Shown: positions 9,129-19,095, counted from the stretch's first letter. The stretch is 64,000 nucleotides of DNA from Corynebacterium sphenisci DSM 44792 (GCF_001941505.1 NZ_CP009248.1:372001-436000); one strand, 5' to 3'. Made by a program: numbers and translations. The notes: generated by a model not told the origin, from the sequence alone.

Positions 9129-9679
9129 CGCGACTCATTCTCCTCGGGCCCCCCGGGGCCGGGAAGGGCACCCAGGCCGGCCTGCTCTCCGAGAAGCTCG
9201 GCGTGCCGCACATCTCCACCGGCGACCTGTTCCGCGCCAACATCGGCGAGGGCACCCCGCTGGGCCTGGAGGCGAAGTCCTACATCGACGCCGGCGACCT
9301 GGTGCCCGACGACGTCACCGTGCGCATGGTGGAGTCCCGCCTCGCCGAGGACGACGCCGCCGGCGGCTTCCTGCTCGACGGCTTCCCGCGCACCGTGCCC
9401 CAGGCGGAGGAGCTCGCCCGGATCCTGGACGGGCTCGACCAGCGCCTCGACGCGGTGATCCAGTTCGACGTCTCCGAGGACGTGGTCGTGGACCGGATGC
9501 TCTCCCGCGGCCGCGCCGACGACACCGAGGAGGTCATCCGCAACCGGCTCGCCGTCTACGCCAAGGAGACCGCGCCGCTGCTGGACCACTACCGGGACAA
9601 GCTCATCGTGATCACCGCGGAGGGCCCGGTCGAGGAGATCAACGAGCGCACCATGGCCGCCATCGGCGAGGCCCGCTGA
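9125..9679 (+). CDS. adk: Adenylate kinase
   Basis: Cytoplasmic enzyme converting ATP + AMP to 2 ADP, 184 residues. The P-loop [10 protein letters not shown] lies at residues 7-16, the AMP-site segment STGDLFR follows, and LLDGFPRT is the conserved LID-adjacent motif. The length is that of the short form without the zinc-type LID insertion, as is usual in actinobacteria. The GTG start at 9125 overlaps the secY stop, with GAAGGG upstream, which is the classical secY-adk arrangement. Confidence 0.97.
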   Translation: MTRLILLGPPGAGKGTQAGLLSEKLGVPHISTGDLFRANIGEGTPLGLEAKSYIDAGDLVPDDVTVRMVESRLAEDDAAGGFLLDGFPRTVPQAEELARILDGLDQRLDAVIQFDVSEDVVVDRMLSRGRADDTEEVIRNRLAVYAKETAPLLDHYRDKLIVITAEGPVEEINERTMAAIGEAR

Positions 9680-9813
9680 GGCGCCGCCCCCCGGCGCGCC
9701 CCGCATCCGGCGCCCCCGGCCCCCGGCCGCGGGGCGCCGCGCCGATCCGGGCTCCCCGCGGGCGCGCCGCCCCCATGGCGCCGCCGGCCGCGGCGGGGGT
9801 ATCGTGTCCGCCC

Positions 9814-10614
9814 GTGATCAGGTTCCGACGCACCGCCAAGACCATCCACGCCCGCACCCCCGGCGAACTCGACGCCATGGAGGCCGCCGGCGTCCTGGTC
9901 GGCCGCACCCTCGCCGCGGTGCGCGCCGCCGCGGCCCCCGGGGTGAGCACCGCCGAGCTCGACGAGCTGGCCCGGGAGACCATCACCGGCGCCGGCGGGA
10001 CCCCCTCCTTCCTCGGCTACGAGGGCTTCCCGGCCTCCGTCTGCGCCTCCGTCAACGAGGTGGTGGTGCACGGCATCCCCTCCGCGGAGACGGTGCTGGA
10101 GGAGGGCGACCTGGTCTCCATCGACTGCGGCGCCATCGTCGACGGCTGGCACGGCGACTCCGCCATCTCCTTCGGGGTGGGCAGGCTCGCCCCGCATATC
10201 GGCAAGCTCAACTCGGCCACCAAGGAGGTGCTCGCCGCGGGCATCGCGGCGATGATCCCCGGCAACCGGCTCACCGACGTCAGCCACGCCCTGGAGGTGG
10301 CCACCCGGCAGGCGGAGCGCCGGCACGGGATCCGGCTGGGCATCGTCGACGGCTACGGCGGCCACGGCATCGGCCGGGAGATGCACATGGACCCGTTCCT
10401 GCCCAACGAGGGCGCCCCGGGCCGCGGGGAGCGGATCGTGGAGGGCTCGGTGCTGGCCATCGAGCCGATGCTGATCCTCGGCGGGGAGACCGACACCGAG
10501 GAGCTCGCCGACGGCTGGACCGTGGTCTCCGCCGACGGCTCCCCGGCGGCGCACTGGGAGCACACCGTCGCGGCCACCGACCATGGGCCCCGGATACTCA
10601 CCATGCGGCCCTGA
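9814..10614 (+). CDS. map: Methionine aminopeptidase, type I
   Basis: Removes N-terminal methionine from nascent proteins; 266 residues. The pita-bread fold metal ligands are recognisable: VSIDCG and DSAISF (two Asp), GHGIGREMH (His), then IEPML (Glu) and the final Glu near [12 protein letters not shown] 9814 was chosen because a TATCGT -10 box ends eight bases before it, which fits a leaderless transcript; the open frame extends 13 codons further upstream but without a ribosome site. It is the third gene of the secY-adk-map group, separated from adk by 134 bases. Confidence 0.95.
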   Translation: MIRFRRTAKTIHARTPGELDAMEAAGVLVGRTLAAVRAAAAPGVSTAELDELARETITGAGGTPSFLGYEGFPASVCASVNEVVVHGIPSAETVLEEGDLVSIDCGAIVDGWHGDSAISFGVGRLAPHIGKLNSATKEVLAAGIAAMIPGNRLTDVSHALEVATRQAERRHGIRLGIVDGYGGHGIGREMHMDPFLPNEGAPGRGERIVEGSVLAIEPMLILGGETDTEELADGWTVVSADGSPAAHWEHTVAATDHGPRILTMRP

Positions 10615-10696
10615 ACCGGCGGCGCCCGCGCCCGCGGCGGCGGTCACCCCGGGATCGCCCCCCGGCGCCGGGGCCGCGTCGAATATGCTGGACGCG

Positions 10697-10756
10697 ATGG
10701 CCAACCCCCCACCGCCGACCAAGAAACGGGGATCCCCGTGCACGCCAAGCGCCTGA
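10697..10756 (+). CDS. Possible leaderless upstream peptide with a tetraproline run
   Basis: A 19-residue frame begins at ATG 10697, exactly seven bases after a TATGCT -10 box (10684-10689), the spacing seen before other leaderless starts in this window. The peptide begins MANPPPPTKKR. It ends at 10754-10756, 19 bases inside the symporter gene in another frame. Tetraproline stalls ribosomes unless EF-P helps, so it could couple or tune translation of the transporter. It is short and could be chance. Confidence 0.3.
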   Translation: MANPPPPTKKRGSPCTPSA

Positions 10757-11943
10757 CCTCCTCGCTGCTGTTCCGCATCATCGTCGCGATCCTCGCCGGC
10801 ATCGTCTGCAGCCTCTTCCTGCCGGACTGGGCCGCCCGGGTGTTCGTCACCTTCAACGGGCTGTTCGGCAACTTCCTGGGCTTCTTCGTCCCGGTGCTGA
10901 TCTTCGCGCTCATCACCCCCGCGATCGCCGGGCTGGGCCGGGGCGCCGGCAAATGGCTCGGCGCCACCGTGGGCATCGCCTACGCCTCCACCATCATCTC
11001 CGGGTTCATCGCCTACGCGGTGGCCGCCGCGGTGTACCCCACGCTGCTGCGCGCCGAGGCCCTCGCCGAGGCGGTGGACATCGACGAGGGCGCCCTGCAG
11101 CCCTATTTCGCGGTGGAGATGCCCGCCCCCTTCGAGGTGATGAGCGCCCTGCTGCTGGCCTTCACCATCGGCATCGCGATGGCCGCGATCGGCACCCCCA
11201 CCCTGAAATCCGGGGCCGAGGAGCTGCGCCAGGTGATCATGAAGGTGATCGAGCGCTTCATCATCCCGCTGCTGCCCATCTACATCTTCGGCATCTTCCT
11301 GGCCATGGGCATGAACGGCAACCTGCGGCTCACCCTGTCCATGTTCCTCAAGGTGCTGCTGCTGGCCATCGGGATGACCCTGGTGGTGCTGGTGCTGCAG
11401 TACGCCGCCGCCGGGGCCATCGCCCGGCGCAACCCGCTCACCGCGGTGCGCAACATGCTGCCCGCCTACTTCACCGCCCTGGGCACCTCCTCCTCGGCGG
11501 CGACCATCCCGGTGACCCTGCGCTGCGCCCGGGCCAACGGGATCGCGGAGAACGTCGCCGGCTTCGTCATCCCGCTGTGCGCCACGGTGCACCTGTCCGG
11601 CTCCATGATGAAGATCGGCCTCTTCGCCTTCGCGGTGCTGCACATGACCACCGGCGGGGTCTCCGCCGGCGCCGCCATCGGCTTCGTGCTGCTGCTCGGC
11701 ATCATGATGGTCGCCGCCCCCGGGGTGCCCGGCGGGGCGATCATGGCCGCGGTGGGGCTGCTGCAGTCCCAGCTCGGCTTCGACGACGGCCAGGTGGCGC
11801 TGATGATCGCCGCCTACATCGCCATCGACTCCTTCGGCACCGCCTGCAACGTCACCGGCGACGGGGCGATCGCGCTGGTGATCAACCGCTTCGCCCGCGG
11901 CGACGTGCGCGGGGAGCGGCTGCCCGCGGACGCCACCGCCTGA
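10738..11943 (+). CDS. Dicarboxylate/amino acid:cation symporter (DAACS family)
   Basis: Membrane protein of 401 residues with the features of the Na+/H+-coupled glutamate/dicarboxylate/serine symporters. These are the serine-rich reentrant loop GTSSSAATIPVTLR, the unwound helix region VIPLCATVHLSG and the substrate region near DSFGTACNVTGDG. It is closer in length and feel to SstT/GltP than to DctA. The GTG start at 10738 has GGGGA a few bases upstream and overlaps a possible leader peptide. It sits between map and infA, where the related genomes I recall have no such gene, so it looks like a lineage-specific insertion. The substrate is uncertain. Confidence 0.8.
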   Translation: MHAKRLTSSLLFRIIVAILAGIVCSLFLPDWAARVFVTFNGLFGNFLGFFVPVLIFALITPAIAGLGRGAGKWLGATVGIAYASTIISGFIAYAVAAAVYPTLLRAEALAEAVDIDEGALQPYFAVEMPAPFEVMSALLLAFTIGIAMAAIGTPTLKSGAEELRQVIMKVIERFIIPLLPIYIFGIFLAMGMNGNLRLTLSMFLKVLLLAIGMTLVVLVLQYAAAGAIARRNPLTAVRNMLPAYFTALGTSSSAATIPVTLRCARANGIAENVAGFVIPLCATVHLSGSMMKIGLFAFAVLHMTTGGVSAGAAIGFVLLLGIMMVAAPGVPGGAIMAAVGLLQSQLGFDDGQVALMIAAYIAIDSFGTACNVTGDGAIALVINRFARGDVRGERLPADATA

Positions 11944-12003
11944 GCCGGCGCCGGGGCGCCCGCCGCGGCGGGAACCCCGGCGCGCGCGTCCGCGCGGCGG
12001 CCG

Positions 12004-12033
12004 TTTGGGGAAGGCCCAGGTCGCGTGTAAGAT
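12004..12033 (+). promoter_or_regulatory. Candidate promoter of infA and the ribosomal/rpoA group
   Basis: TTTGGG at 12004-12009 and TAAGAT at 12028-12033 are 18 bases apart. Transcription would begin near 12040, about 80 bases before infA. Confidence 0.5.
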
Positions 12034-12119
12034 GAGCCGATGGTGAGGGAGCAGTGTCTCCCCCGCCGGCAGCAACTGATCGCCCAACCGGCCGGCACGG
12101 CCGGGGAAACGTGGAGGAT

Positions 12120-12341
12120 ATGGCTAAGAAGGAAGGCGCCATCGAGGTCGAGGGCCGCGTCGTCGAGCCCCTGCCGAACGCGATGTTCCGTGTTGAGCTG
12201 GACAACGGGCACAAGGTGCTCGCCCACATCAGCGGGAAAATGCGCCAGCACTACATCCGCATCCTCCCCGAGGACCGGGTCGTCGTCGAGCTGTCGCCGT
12301 ACGACCTGGAACGCGGGCGAATCGTGTACCGCTACAAGTAA
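12120..12341 (+). CDS. infA: Translation initiation factor IF-1
   Basis: S1/OB-fold factor of 73 residues that binds the ribosomal A site during initiation. The sequence [16 protein letters not shown] at the start and the [16 protein letters not shown] end are almost invariant. GTGGAGGAT precedes ATG 12120. A long hairpin separates it from rpsM, and there is no rpmJ between them, as in corynebacteria. Confidence 0.98.
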   Translation: MAKKEGAIEVEGRVVEPLPNAMFRVELDNGHKVLAHISGKMRQHYIRILPEDRVVVELSPYDLERGRIVYRYK

Positions 12342-12365
12342 GACACCGCACCCCCACCGTCCTGG

Positions 12366-12418
12366 CGCGGGGAACCCGGGTCGGCCGCGACGCGGCCGGC
12401 CCGCACGGGTTCCCCGCG
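12366..12418 (+). terminator. Large hairpin between infA and rpsM (attenuator or processing site)
   Basis: Arms 12366-12378 and 12406-12418 are a perfect 13-base inverted repeat (CGCGGGGAACCCG). A second small stem, GGCCGCG-A-CGCGGCC, is nested at 12383-12397. No T-run follows. It could terminate part of the infA transcripts or set their 3' end. Confidence 0.55.
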
Positions 12419-12554
12419 TGAGTTCACCTCCGGCAACGGTGGCCGGAGCCCCGCCAATGGATACCGTCCGTCCCGGCGACCGACCGGGAGCCGACGGAGC
12501 CGGCGGGGAAGGCAGTGGGGGAAACCACCGCACCAACCGGAAGGAAACTGCCGC

Positions 12555-12923
12555 ATGGCACGCCTTGCTGGAGTCGACCTGCCGCGCTACAAGCGCATGG
12601 AGGTCGCTCTCACCTACATCTACGGCATCGGGCCCGCCCGTGCCGCCGAGCTGCTGGAGAAGACCGGGATCTCCCCGGATCTCCGCACCGACGATCTGAC
12701 CGATGAGCAGGTCTCCGCGCTGCGCGAGGCCATCGAGTCCTCCTGGAAGGTCGAGGGCGACCTCCGCCGCCAGGTCCAGGCCGATATCCGACGCAAGATC
12801 GAGATCGGCTGCTACCAGGGCCTGCGGCACCGCCGCGGCCTGCCGGTGCGCGGCCAGCGCACCAAGACCAACGCCCGCACGCGCAAGGGTCCGAAGAAGA
12901 CGATCGCCGGAAAGAAGAAGTAA
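12555..12923 (+). CDS. rpsM: 30S ribosomal protein S13
   Basis: Small-subunit head protein of 122 residues that contacts the P-site tRNA. It has the family start [14 protein letters not shown], the helix-hairpin-helix around [19 protein letters not shown], and a basic tail ending in [16 protein letters not shown] precedes ATG 12555. rpsK begins three bases after the stop, so it is the first gene of a tight rpsM-rpsK-rpsD unit. Confidence 0.98.
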   Translation: MARLAGVDLPRYKRMEVALTYIYGIGPARAAELLEKTGISPDLRTDDLTDEQVSALREAIESSWKVEGDLRRQVQADIRRKIEIGCYQGLRHRRGLPVRGQRTKTNARTRKGPKKTIAGKKK

Positions 12924-12926
12924 GAC

Positions 12927-13334
12927 ATGGCAGCTCAGAAGCCCGCCGCACGCAGCCGCCGCACCGGCCGCCGCGTCGCGAAGAAGAACGTGGCCCAGGG
13001 CCACGCCTACATCAAGTCCACCTTCAACAACACCATCGTGTCCATCACGGACCCGAAGGGCGCCGTCATCTCCTGGGCGTCCTCCGGGCACGTGGGGTTC
13101 AAGGGCTCGCGCAAGTCGACCCCCTTCGCCGCGCAGATGGCGGCCGAGAACGCCGCCCGCAAGGCGCAGGAGCACGGCATGAAGAAGGTCGACGTGTTCG
13201 TCAAGGGCCCGGGTTCGGGCCGCGAGACCGCCATCCGCTCCCTCCAGGCCGCCGGCCTCGAGGTCAGCTCGATCTCCGACGTGACCCCGCAGCCGCACAA
13301 CGGCTGCCGTCCGCCGAAGCGTCGTCGCGTCTAA
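12927..13334 (+). CDS. rpsK: 30S ribosomal protein S11
   Basis: Platform protein of the small subunit, 135 residues. The body reads [10 protein letters not shown] and then the conserved [13 protein letters not shown] terminus. The N-terminal 20 residues are a lysine/arginine-rich extension typical of actinobacterial S11. It follows rpsM by three bases. Confidence 0.98.
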   Translation: MAAQKPAARSRRTGRRVAKKNVAQGHAYIKSTFNNTIVSITDPKGAVISWASSGHVGFKGSRKSTPFAAQMAAENAARKAQEHGMKKVDVFVKGPGSGRETAIRSLQAAGLEVSSISDVTPQPHNGCRPPKRRRV

Positions 13335-13355
13335 GAGGAAGGTCAGGAAGAAGAC

Positions 13356-13961
13356 ATGGCCCGTTACACCGGTCCCGCAACCCGCAAGTCCCGTCGCCTC
13401 CGAGTCGATCTCGTCGGCGGCGACATGAGCTTCGAGCGCCGCCCCTACCCCCCGGGGCAGGCCGGCCGCGCCCGGATCAAGGAATCCGAGTACCTCATCC
13501 AGCTGCAGGAGAAGCAGAAGGCCCGCTTCACCTACGGCGTGATGGAGAAGCAGTTCCGCCGCTACTACGCCGAGGCCAACCGCCGCCCCGGCAAGACCGG
13601 CGACAACCTGATGATCCTGCTGGAGTCCCGGCTGGACAACGTCGTCTACCGCGCCGGCCTGGCGAAGACCCGCCGGCAGGCCCGGCAGCTGGTCTCGCAC
13701 GGCCACTTCACGGTCAACGGCCGCAAGGTCACCGTGCCCTCCTACCAGGTCGCCCAGTACGACATCATCGACGTGCGCGATAAGTCGAAGAAGATGAACT
13801 GGTTCGAGGAGGCCCAGGAGGGCCTGGTCGACGCCGTCGTCCCGGCCTGGCTGCAGGTCGTCCCCGAGACCCTGCGCATCCTCGTGCACCAGCTGCCCGA
13901 GCGCGCCCAGATCGACGTGCCGCTGCAGGAGCAGCTCATCGTCGAGTTCTACTCCAAGTAG
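13356..13961 (+). CDS. rpsD: 30S ribosomal protein S4
   Basis: Primary 16S rRNA-binding protein, 201 residues, starting [15 protein letters not shown]. The S4 RNA-binding domain around [25 protein letters not shown] lies in the middle. It lacks the zinc-binding cysteines, as in many actinobacteria. AGAGGAAGG precedes the start. It is followed by a strong hairpin that separates it from rpoA. Confidence 0.98.
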   Translation: MARYTGPATRKSRRLRVDLVGGDMSFERRPYPPGQAGRARIKESEYLIQLQEKQKARFTYGVMEKQFRRYYAEANRRPGKTGDNLMILLESRLDNVVYRAGLAKTRRQARQLVSHGHFTVNGRKVTVPSYQVAQYDIIDVRDKSKKMNWFEEAQEGLVDAVVPAWLQVVPETLRILVHQLPERAQIDVPLQEQLIVEFYSK

Positions 13962-13968
13962 GACCAGC

Positions 13969-13996
13969 CCGCGGCCGGGGCCCGCCCCGGCCGCGG
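13969..13996 (+). terminator. Hairpin between rpsD and rpoA
   Basis: A perfect 12-base stem (CCGCGGCCGGGG and its complement) with a four-base loop starts seven bases after the rpsD stop. A second promoter-like TATAGC at 14047-14052 follows before rpoA, so rpoA may be partly uncoupled from the S4 transcript. Confidence 0.6.
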
Positions 13997-14077
13997 CCGT
14001 GCCCCCATCCGGGGCCCGCCCCGCAGATTCGTTCCCTACGGCGTCATATAGCGGTCGCCAACTGGAGGATTTCCCGA

Positions 14078-15088
14078 ATGCTCATCTCCCAACGCCCGGT
14101 CCTCACCGAGGACTACATCGACTCCTCGCGCTCCCGGTTCATCATCGAGCCGCTGGAGCCCGGGTTCGGCTACACCCTCGGCAACTCGCTGCGGCGCACC
14201 CTGCTGTCGTCCATCCCGGGCGCGGCGGTGACCAGCATCCGCATCGAGGGGGTGCTGCACGAGTTCACCACCATCACCGGGGTGAAGGAGGACGTCTCCG
14301 ACATCATCCTCAACATCAAGGGCCTGGTGCTGAGCTCCGACTTCGACGAGCCGGCCACCGTGTACCTGCGCCGCGAGGGCGCCGGCGCGGTGACCGCCGC
14401 CGACATCGAGTGCCCGGCCGGGGTGGAGATCCACAACCCGGATCACCACCTGGCCACCCTCAACGAGCAGGGCCGGCTGGAGATCGAGATGGTCGTCGAG
14501 CGCGGCCGCGGCTACGTGCCCGCCGATGTGCGCTCCGACGAGATCGGCCGGATCCCGGTCGACCAGATCTACTCCCCGGTGCTGAAGGTCAGCTACAAGG
14601 TCGAGGCCACCCGCGTGTCCCAGCGCACCGACTTCGACAAGCTGATCATCGACGTGGAGACGAAGAACTCCATCACCGCCCGCGACGCCATGGCCTCGGC
14701 CGGCAAGACCCTGGTGGAGCTGTTCGGCCTGGCCCGGGAGCTCAACGACCAGGCGGAGGGCATCGAGATCGGCCCGAACCCGCTGGAGGCGGAGGACGTC
14801 GCCGCGTTCTCCACCCCCATCGAGGATCTGGAGTTCTCCATGCGCTCCTACAACTGCCTCAAGCGCGAGCAGATCGACACCGTCGGCCAGCTGGCCGCGA
14901 AGACCGAGTCGGATCTGCTGGACATCCGCAACTTCGGCGACAAGTCGATCACCGAGGTCAAGGAGAAGCTGGCCGAGCTGGGCCTGTCCCTGAAGGATTC
15001 CCCGGACAGCTTCGACCCGGCCGCCGCCGCCGAGTTCACCGAGGGCCCGGAGTGGTCCGCGGCGGAGGACGAGGGCTACGCCGAGTAG
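14078..15088 (+). CDS. rpoA: DNA-directed RNA polymerase subunit alpha
   Basis: Assembly subunit of RNA polymerase, 336 residues. The N-terminal dimerisation domain contains [34 protein letters not shown] sequence. The C-terminal domain contains [15 protein letters not shown] and [16 protein letters not shown], the helices that bind UP-element DNA and activators. An acidic tail ([17 protein letters not shown]) ends the protein. It precedes rplQ by 93 bases. Confidence 0.98.
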   Translation: MLISQRPVLTEDYIDSSRSRFIIEPLEPGFGYTLGNSLRRTLLSSIPGAAVTSIRIEGVLHEFTTITGVKEDVSDIILNIKGLVLSSDFDEPATVYLRREGAGAVTAADIECPAGVEIHNPDHHLATLNEQGRLEIEMVVERGRGYVPADVRSDEIGRIPVDQIYSPVLKVSYKVEATRVSQRTDFDKLIIDVETKNSITARDAMASAGKTLVELFGLARELNDQAEGIEIGPNPLEAEDVAAFSTPIEDLEFSMRSYNCLKREQIDTVGQLAAKTESDLLDIRNFGDKSITEVKEKLAELGLSLKDSPDSFDPAAAAEFTEGPEWSAAEDEGYAE

Positions 15089-15181
15089 CCGCGGGGCCGC
15101 CCCGAGCTCTACCGCGGCGCGATCCCGCCGGCCACGCCGCCGGCGCCGCGGCCGCGACTTCATACACAACGAGGAGATACC

Positions 15182-15727
15182 ATGCCCAAGCCCAAGAAGG
15201 GCGCCCGTCTCGGCGGTTCCGCCTCCCATCAGCGGAAGATCCTGGCCAACCTGGCCAAGCAGCTGTTCGAGCACGGCCAGATCAAGACCACCGACACCAA
15301 GGCCAAGCTGCTGCGCCCCTACGCGGAGAAGCTGATCACCAAGGCCAAGCGCGGCACCCTGGCGGATCGCCGCAACGCCGCGAAGCTGCTCAACGACAAC
15401 TTCGCCGTGCAGCAGCTCTTCGACGTGGTCGGCCCGAAGTTCGCCGACCGCGACGGCGGCTACACCCGGATCATCAAGCTGGGTAACCGCAAGGGCGACA
15501 ACGCCCCGATCTCGCTCATCGCCCTGGTCGACGAGGAGACCGTGAGCACCGAGGCCACCCGCGCCACCCGCGCCGCCGCCTCCAAGGCCGCCCAGGCCGA
15601 GGAGCCCGCCGAGGCCGAGGACGCCCCCGAGGTCGAGGCCGAGGAGGCCACCGACGCCGAGGCCGTCGCCGAGGCCGAGGAGGCCGAGGAGGCCGCCGCC
15701 GACGCCGGCGAGGCCGAGGAGAAGTAG
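15182..15727 (+). CDS. rplQ: 50S ribosomal protein L17 with acidic Ala/Glu tail
   Basis: Large-subunit protein with the family start [21 protein letters not shown] and a core of about 120 residues. After residue 120 the protein continues for some 60 residues composed almost only of Ala, Glu, Asp and Val. The tail is in frame and uses genome-typical codons, so it is real rather than a frameshift. Tails of this kind are known in corynebacterial L17. A strong terminator follows. Confidence 0.97.
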   Translation: MPKPKKGARLGGSASHQRKILANLAKQLFEHGQIKTTDTKAKLLRPYAEKLITKAKRGTLADRRNAAKLLNDNFAVQQLFDVVGPKFADRDGGYTRIIKLGNRKGDNAPISLIALVDEETVSTEATRATRAAASKAAQAEEPAEAEDAPEVEAEEATDAEAVAEAEEAEEAAADAGEAEEK

Positions 15728-15764
15728 CGCCGGCGCCGCCGGCCCCGCCGGCGGCCATGGCGCC

Positions 15765-15815
15765 CGAGGGGCCCCGCCCCGGGATCCGACGCGGATTCCG
15801 GGGCGGGGCCCCTCG
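15765..15815 (+). terminator. Terminator after rplQ
   Basis: Arms 15765-15782 and 15798-15815 form a perfect 18-base inverted repeat (CGAGGGGCCCCGCCCCGG) with a 15-base loop. No T-run follows, as is usual in high-GC actinobacteria. It closes the ribosomal/rpoA group and lies just before the truA promoter. Confidence 0.8.
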
Positions 15816-15837
15816 GCGATCCCGGTACCCTGTGGAC

Positions 15838-16692
15838 GTGATCCGCCTGCGCCTCGACCTCGCCTACGACGGCACCGACTTCCACGGCTGGGCCGCCCAA
15901 CCCGGCCAGGGCCTGCGCACCGTGCAGGCCACCGTGGAGGAGGCCCTCGCCCTGGTGCTGCGCACCCCGGTCCGGCTCACCGTCGCCGGGCGCACCGACG
16001 CCGGGGTGCACGCCTCCGGGCAGGTCGCCCACGTGGACGTGCCCGCCGCCGCGCTGGACCAGCGCTCCCTCGGCGGGGACCCGGCCCGGCTGGTGCGCCG
16101 GCTGGCCCGGCTGCTGCCCGCCGACGTCACCGTGCGCGGCTGCGCCGCGGCCCCGGCGGGCTTCGACGCGCGCTTCTCCGCGCTGCGCCGGCGCTACCGC
16201 TACCGGGTCAGCTGCGACCCGGCGGGGCCGCTGCCCACCCGGGCCCGGGACACCGCGCACCACCGCCGGCCGGTGGACCCGGCGCTGCTCGACGCCGCCG
16301 CCGAGGTGCTCGTCGGCCTGCACGACTTCGCCGCCTTCTGCCGGCCCCGGCCGCATTCCACCACCATCCGGGATCTGCAGGTCTTCCGCTGGCGGGACGC
16401 CTCCACCGCGGAGGAGCCCGCGCTCTACGAGGCGGAGGTGGTCGCCGACGCCTTCTGCTGGTCCATGGTGCGCTCCCTGGTCGGCGCCTGCCTGGCCACC
16501 GCCGAGGGCCGCCGGGCCCGCGGCTTCACCGCCGAACTGCTCGGGGAGCGGGCCCGCTCCCCGCGGGTGCCGGTCGCCCCCGCCCGGGGGCTCACCCTGG
16601 TCGGCGTGGACTACCCGCCGGAGGCGGAGCTCGCCGAACGGGCCGCCGCCACCCGGGGCCTGCGCGCACTGCCGGGGGAGGGGCCGCGATGA
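15838..16692 (+). CDS. truA: tRNA pseudouridine(38-40) synthase TruA
   Basis: Makes pseudouridine in the tRNA anticodon stem-loop; 284 residues from GTG 15838. The catalytic aspartate is in the motif GRTDAGVHASGQVAH, and the N-terminal strand LAYDGTDFHGWAAQPG is typical. GTG 15838 is chosen because a TACCCT -10 box ends six bases before it, right after the rplQ terminator, which implies a leaderless mRNA. The open frame extends 27 codons upstream through the terminator hairpin and is unlikely to be used. It overlaps the next gene by ATGA. Confidence 0.95.
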   Translation: MIRLRLDLAYDGTDFHGWAAQPGQGLRTVQATVEEALALVLRTPVRLTVAGRTDAGVHASGQVAHVDVPAAALDQRSLGGDPARLVRRLARLLPADVTVRGCAAAPAGFDARFSALRRRYRYRVSCDPAGPLPTRARDTAHHRRPVDPALLDAAAEVLVGLHDFAAFCRPRPHSTTIRDLQVFRWRDASTAEEPALYEAEVVADAFCWSMVRSLVGACLATAEGRRARGFTAELLGERARSPRVPVAPARGLTLVGVDYPPEAELAERAAATRGLRALPGEGPR

Positions 16693-19019
16693 CCGGCTAC
16701 CCGCTGCCCGCCTTCGCCGGGGCGCCGACCATGCTCCTCGTGCTCCTGGCGCTCACCCTCGTCCCCGGGTTCCTGCTCGGCCGGGCCCTGGGCCTGGGCC
16801 GGGCCTGGTCGGCGGCGAGCGCCCCGGCGGGCTCCCTGGCCCTGGCCGGGGTGGCCGCCTGGCTGCTCGGCCTGGCCGGGGTGGGCTACCGCCCGGCCAC
16901 CGCGGGGGCGACCGCGGCGGCGCTCATCCTCGCCGCCGCCGCGGCGCGGGCCGCCGCCCGCCGCTGGCGGGGCGCCGGGGTCGCGGTGGACCGCCGGCCC
17001 CGGCGCCGGGCCCGCCCGGCGTGGCGCCCCGGGCCGGTGGCCCGGCAGGCCGGGCCCGCCGCCCTCGGGGTGGCCGCCGGCGCGGCCCTGCTCTGGGTGC
17101 CCGCCTGGACCCGGTTCACCCGGGTCGCCGGGCCCGGGTCGGTGCCGCAGCTGTGGGACGCCAACTGGCATGCCTCGGTGCTGCGGCACATCATCGACGA
17201 CGGGGTGGCCTCGCCGACCATGATGGGCCCGCTGCAGAACGCGGAGACCGCCCGGCCGATGTTCTACCCCACCGCCTGGCACGCCCTGGTCGCCCCGGCC
17301 GCCCAACTCACCGGCACCCCGGTGGTGGACGCGGCCACCATCGCCGGGCTGGGCCTGCCCGCGCTGCTCACCCCGCTGGCCGCCGCCGCCCTGGCCTGGC
17401 GGATGCTCTCCCGGCCGGAGGCGGCCCCGCACCGGGCCGCCGGGGTGGCTGCCGGCCTGGCCGCGGTGGCCGCGGTCGCCGCCCCGGTGCTGCACCCGAT
17501 CGGCTTCGGGGTGGGCGCCTGGCCCTACCAGGTGGCGATCGCCCTGGCCATGACGGTGTTCGCGCTGCTGGTCACCGTTCCCGATGCGCCCCGCCGGATC
17601 CCGGCGGCGGCGATGGCCTTCGCCGGGGCGGCGATGACGCATCCGGCGGCGGCGTCCACGGTGGCGCTGCTGGTCACGATGCACTGGCTCGCCCTGCGGC
17701 TGTGGCGCCCGGCCGCCGGCGCGGGCCGGGACCGCGGCCCGGTGGTCGCCCGGGTGCGCGACGCCCTGCTGCTGGCGGCCCCGGCGCTGCTCGCCGCGGC
17801 GGCGCTGCTCCCGCAGTGGGCGGTGCTCGGCGCCGCCGGGCAGGAGTCCGAGATCATCGGCTACGACGCCACCGTGGACGTCGACCGGGCCGAGGCGTGG
17901 CGGCAGGGCGCCCTGATGCTCACCCGGCACGCCCTGGAGCTGCACCCGGTGGTGCCGCTGCTCGCCGTGGGCCTGGCCGGGCTGGCCCTGGCCGCGATCC
18001 GGGGCCGGGCGGCGTGGGCGCCGCTGTCCTGGGCGCTGCTGGTGACCTGCACCGTGCACGGGCTGCGCCCCTTCGACGGCGGCATCGGCGCGGTGCTCTC
18101 CGCCTACACGGAGCTGCACTACGCCACCCCGCACCGGCTGGTGATGCCGGTGGCCTACCTGCTCGCCGCCGGCTGCGGGGTGGCCGGGGCGCTGACGGTC
18201 TCCGCCGTCGCCGGGCCCGGCGGCCGCGCCCGGATCGCCCTGGCCACGGTGCTCGCCCTGGCCGGGGCGACGGCGGCCGGGGCCTGGGCGGTGGGCCGCA
18301 CCGCCGGGGCCCGGGACTTCGCCATCGACGTCGGCTACGACGGCCGGGTGGTCGGGGAGCGCGATCTGCGCGCCTTCGCCTGGTTGGCCGCCCAACCGGA
18401 GGCGCGGGCGCATTCGGTGTTCGTCAACCCCAACGAGGGCTCGGCGTGGATCTACCCGATCACCGGGCAGTCCTCGGTGTTCCGGCACTACCTGTGGCCG
18501 GATGTGCCCCAGGAGTCCGCCACCAACGCGGTGTTCTGGCACGCCGACAAGATCGGCGCCGGGGTGGAGGGCGACCCCTGGGCGATCAACGGGGTCGACG
18601 AGGCCCTGGCGAAGCTCGACGTGGCCTTCATCTACATCTCCCCGCCGAACTTCTGGGAGGACGCCGACTACGTGTGGCCGATGCTCGACGGGGTGTGGTG
18701 GGCCCCGGGCGCCACCCCGGTGTACAAGGATCACGAGGTGGGCATCGTCGCGGTGAACCGGGTCGTCGGCGCCGAGGCGATCGCCCGGCTGCGGGCGCAG
18801 TCCCCCGAACCGCTGGCGCCGCTGCCCACCCGGGCGCTGATGGGCCTGGCGAAACCCGGGGACCCGGATGCGGATCTCCCCTACGTCTTCCAGCCGGGCA
18901 CCGACCCGGTGACGAATCCGCTGGTCGCGCCGCCGCCGGGGGAGGCCCGGCCGCCGCTGGCGCCGCGGCCGCCGGTGCCCGCCGGGGCGCCCCGGGAGAT
19001 CCGGGCCCCGAAGCGCTGA
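16689..19019 (+). CDS. Large polytopic membrane protein, DUF6541-like
   Basis: The protein has 776 residues. The first 540 contain about a dozen hydrophobic segments interrupted by a loop with LWDANWHASVLRHI and MFYPTAWHALVAP. The last 240 form a soluble, probably extracytoplasmic domain rich in aromatic residues and ending in a proline-rich tail. This layout and the YPT-WHA motif recall DUF6541 proteins of actinobacteria, which resemble GT-C glycosyltransferases. It is translationally coupled to truA (ATGA overlap). A membrane protein also follows truA in mycobacteria, so the position is conserved. A role in cell-envelope glycan assembly is conceivable but unproven. Confidence 0.6.
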   Translation: MTGYPLPAFAGAPTMLLVLLALTLVPGFLLGRALGLGRAWSAASAPAGSLALAGVAAWLLGLAGVGYRPATAGATAAALILAAAAARAAARRWRGAGVAVDRRPRRRARPAWRPGPVARQAGPAALGVAAGAALLWVPAWTRFTRVAGPGSVPQLWDANWHASVLRHIIDDGVASPTMMGPLQNAETARPMFYPTAWHALVAPAAQLTGTPVVDAATIAGLGLPALLTPLAAAALAWRMLSRPEAAPHRAAGVAAGLAAVAAVAAPVLHPIGFGVGAWPYQVAIALAMTVFALLVTVPDAPRRIPAAAMAFAGAAMTHPAAASTVALLVTMHWLALRLWRPAAGAGRDRGPVVARVRDALLLAAPALLAAAALLPQWAVLGAAGQESEIIGYDATVDVDRAEAWRQGALMLTRHALELHPVVPLLAVGLAGLALAAIRGRAAWAPLSWALLVTCTVHGLRPFDGGIGAVLSAYTELHYATPHRLVMPVAYLLAAGCGVAGALTVSAVAGPGGRARIALATVLALAGATAAGAWAVGRTAGARDFAIDVGYDGRVVGERDLRAFAWLAAQPEARAHSVFVNPNEGSAWIYPITGQSSVFRHYLWPDVPQESATNAVFWHADKIGAGVEGDPWAINGVDEALAKLDVAFIYISPPNFWEDADYVWPMLDGVWWAPGATPVYKDHEVGIVAVNRVVGAEAIARLRAQSPEPLAPLPTRALMGLAKPGDPDADLPYVFQPGTDPVTNPLVAPPPGEARPPLAPRPPVPAGAPREIRAPKR

Positions 19020-19095
19020 ACCGGCCGCGGGGGACTCCCCCCGACCGGCCGGGTGCGCGCCACGGCGGCGGGGAAACCGCGTACAGTCCACGGGT

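Noticed and set aside
11970..11990. GGGAAC followed by CGTC after the symporter gene
   Set aside because: The spacer is only 11 bases.
12366..12418. A minus-strand GGGAAC-N16-CGTC match between infA and rpsM
   Set aside because: It is a by-product of a long perfect hairpin and points antisense into infA with no gene to drive.
12040..12699. A 219-codon frame starting seven bases after the infA -10 box
   Set aside because: It runs out of frame through infA and rpsM and its protein has the composition of a shadow frame.
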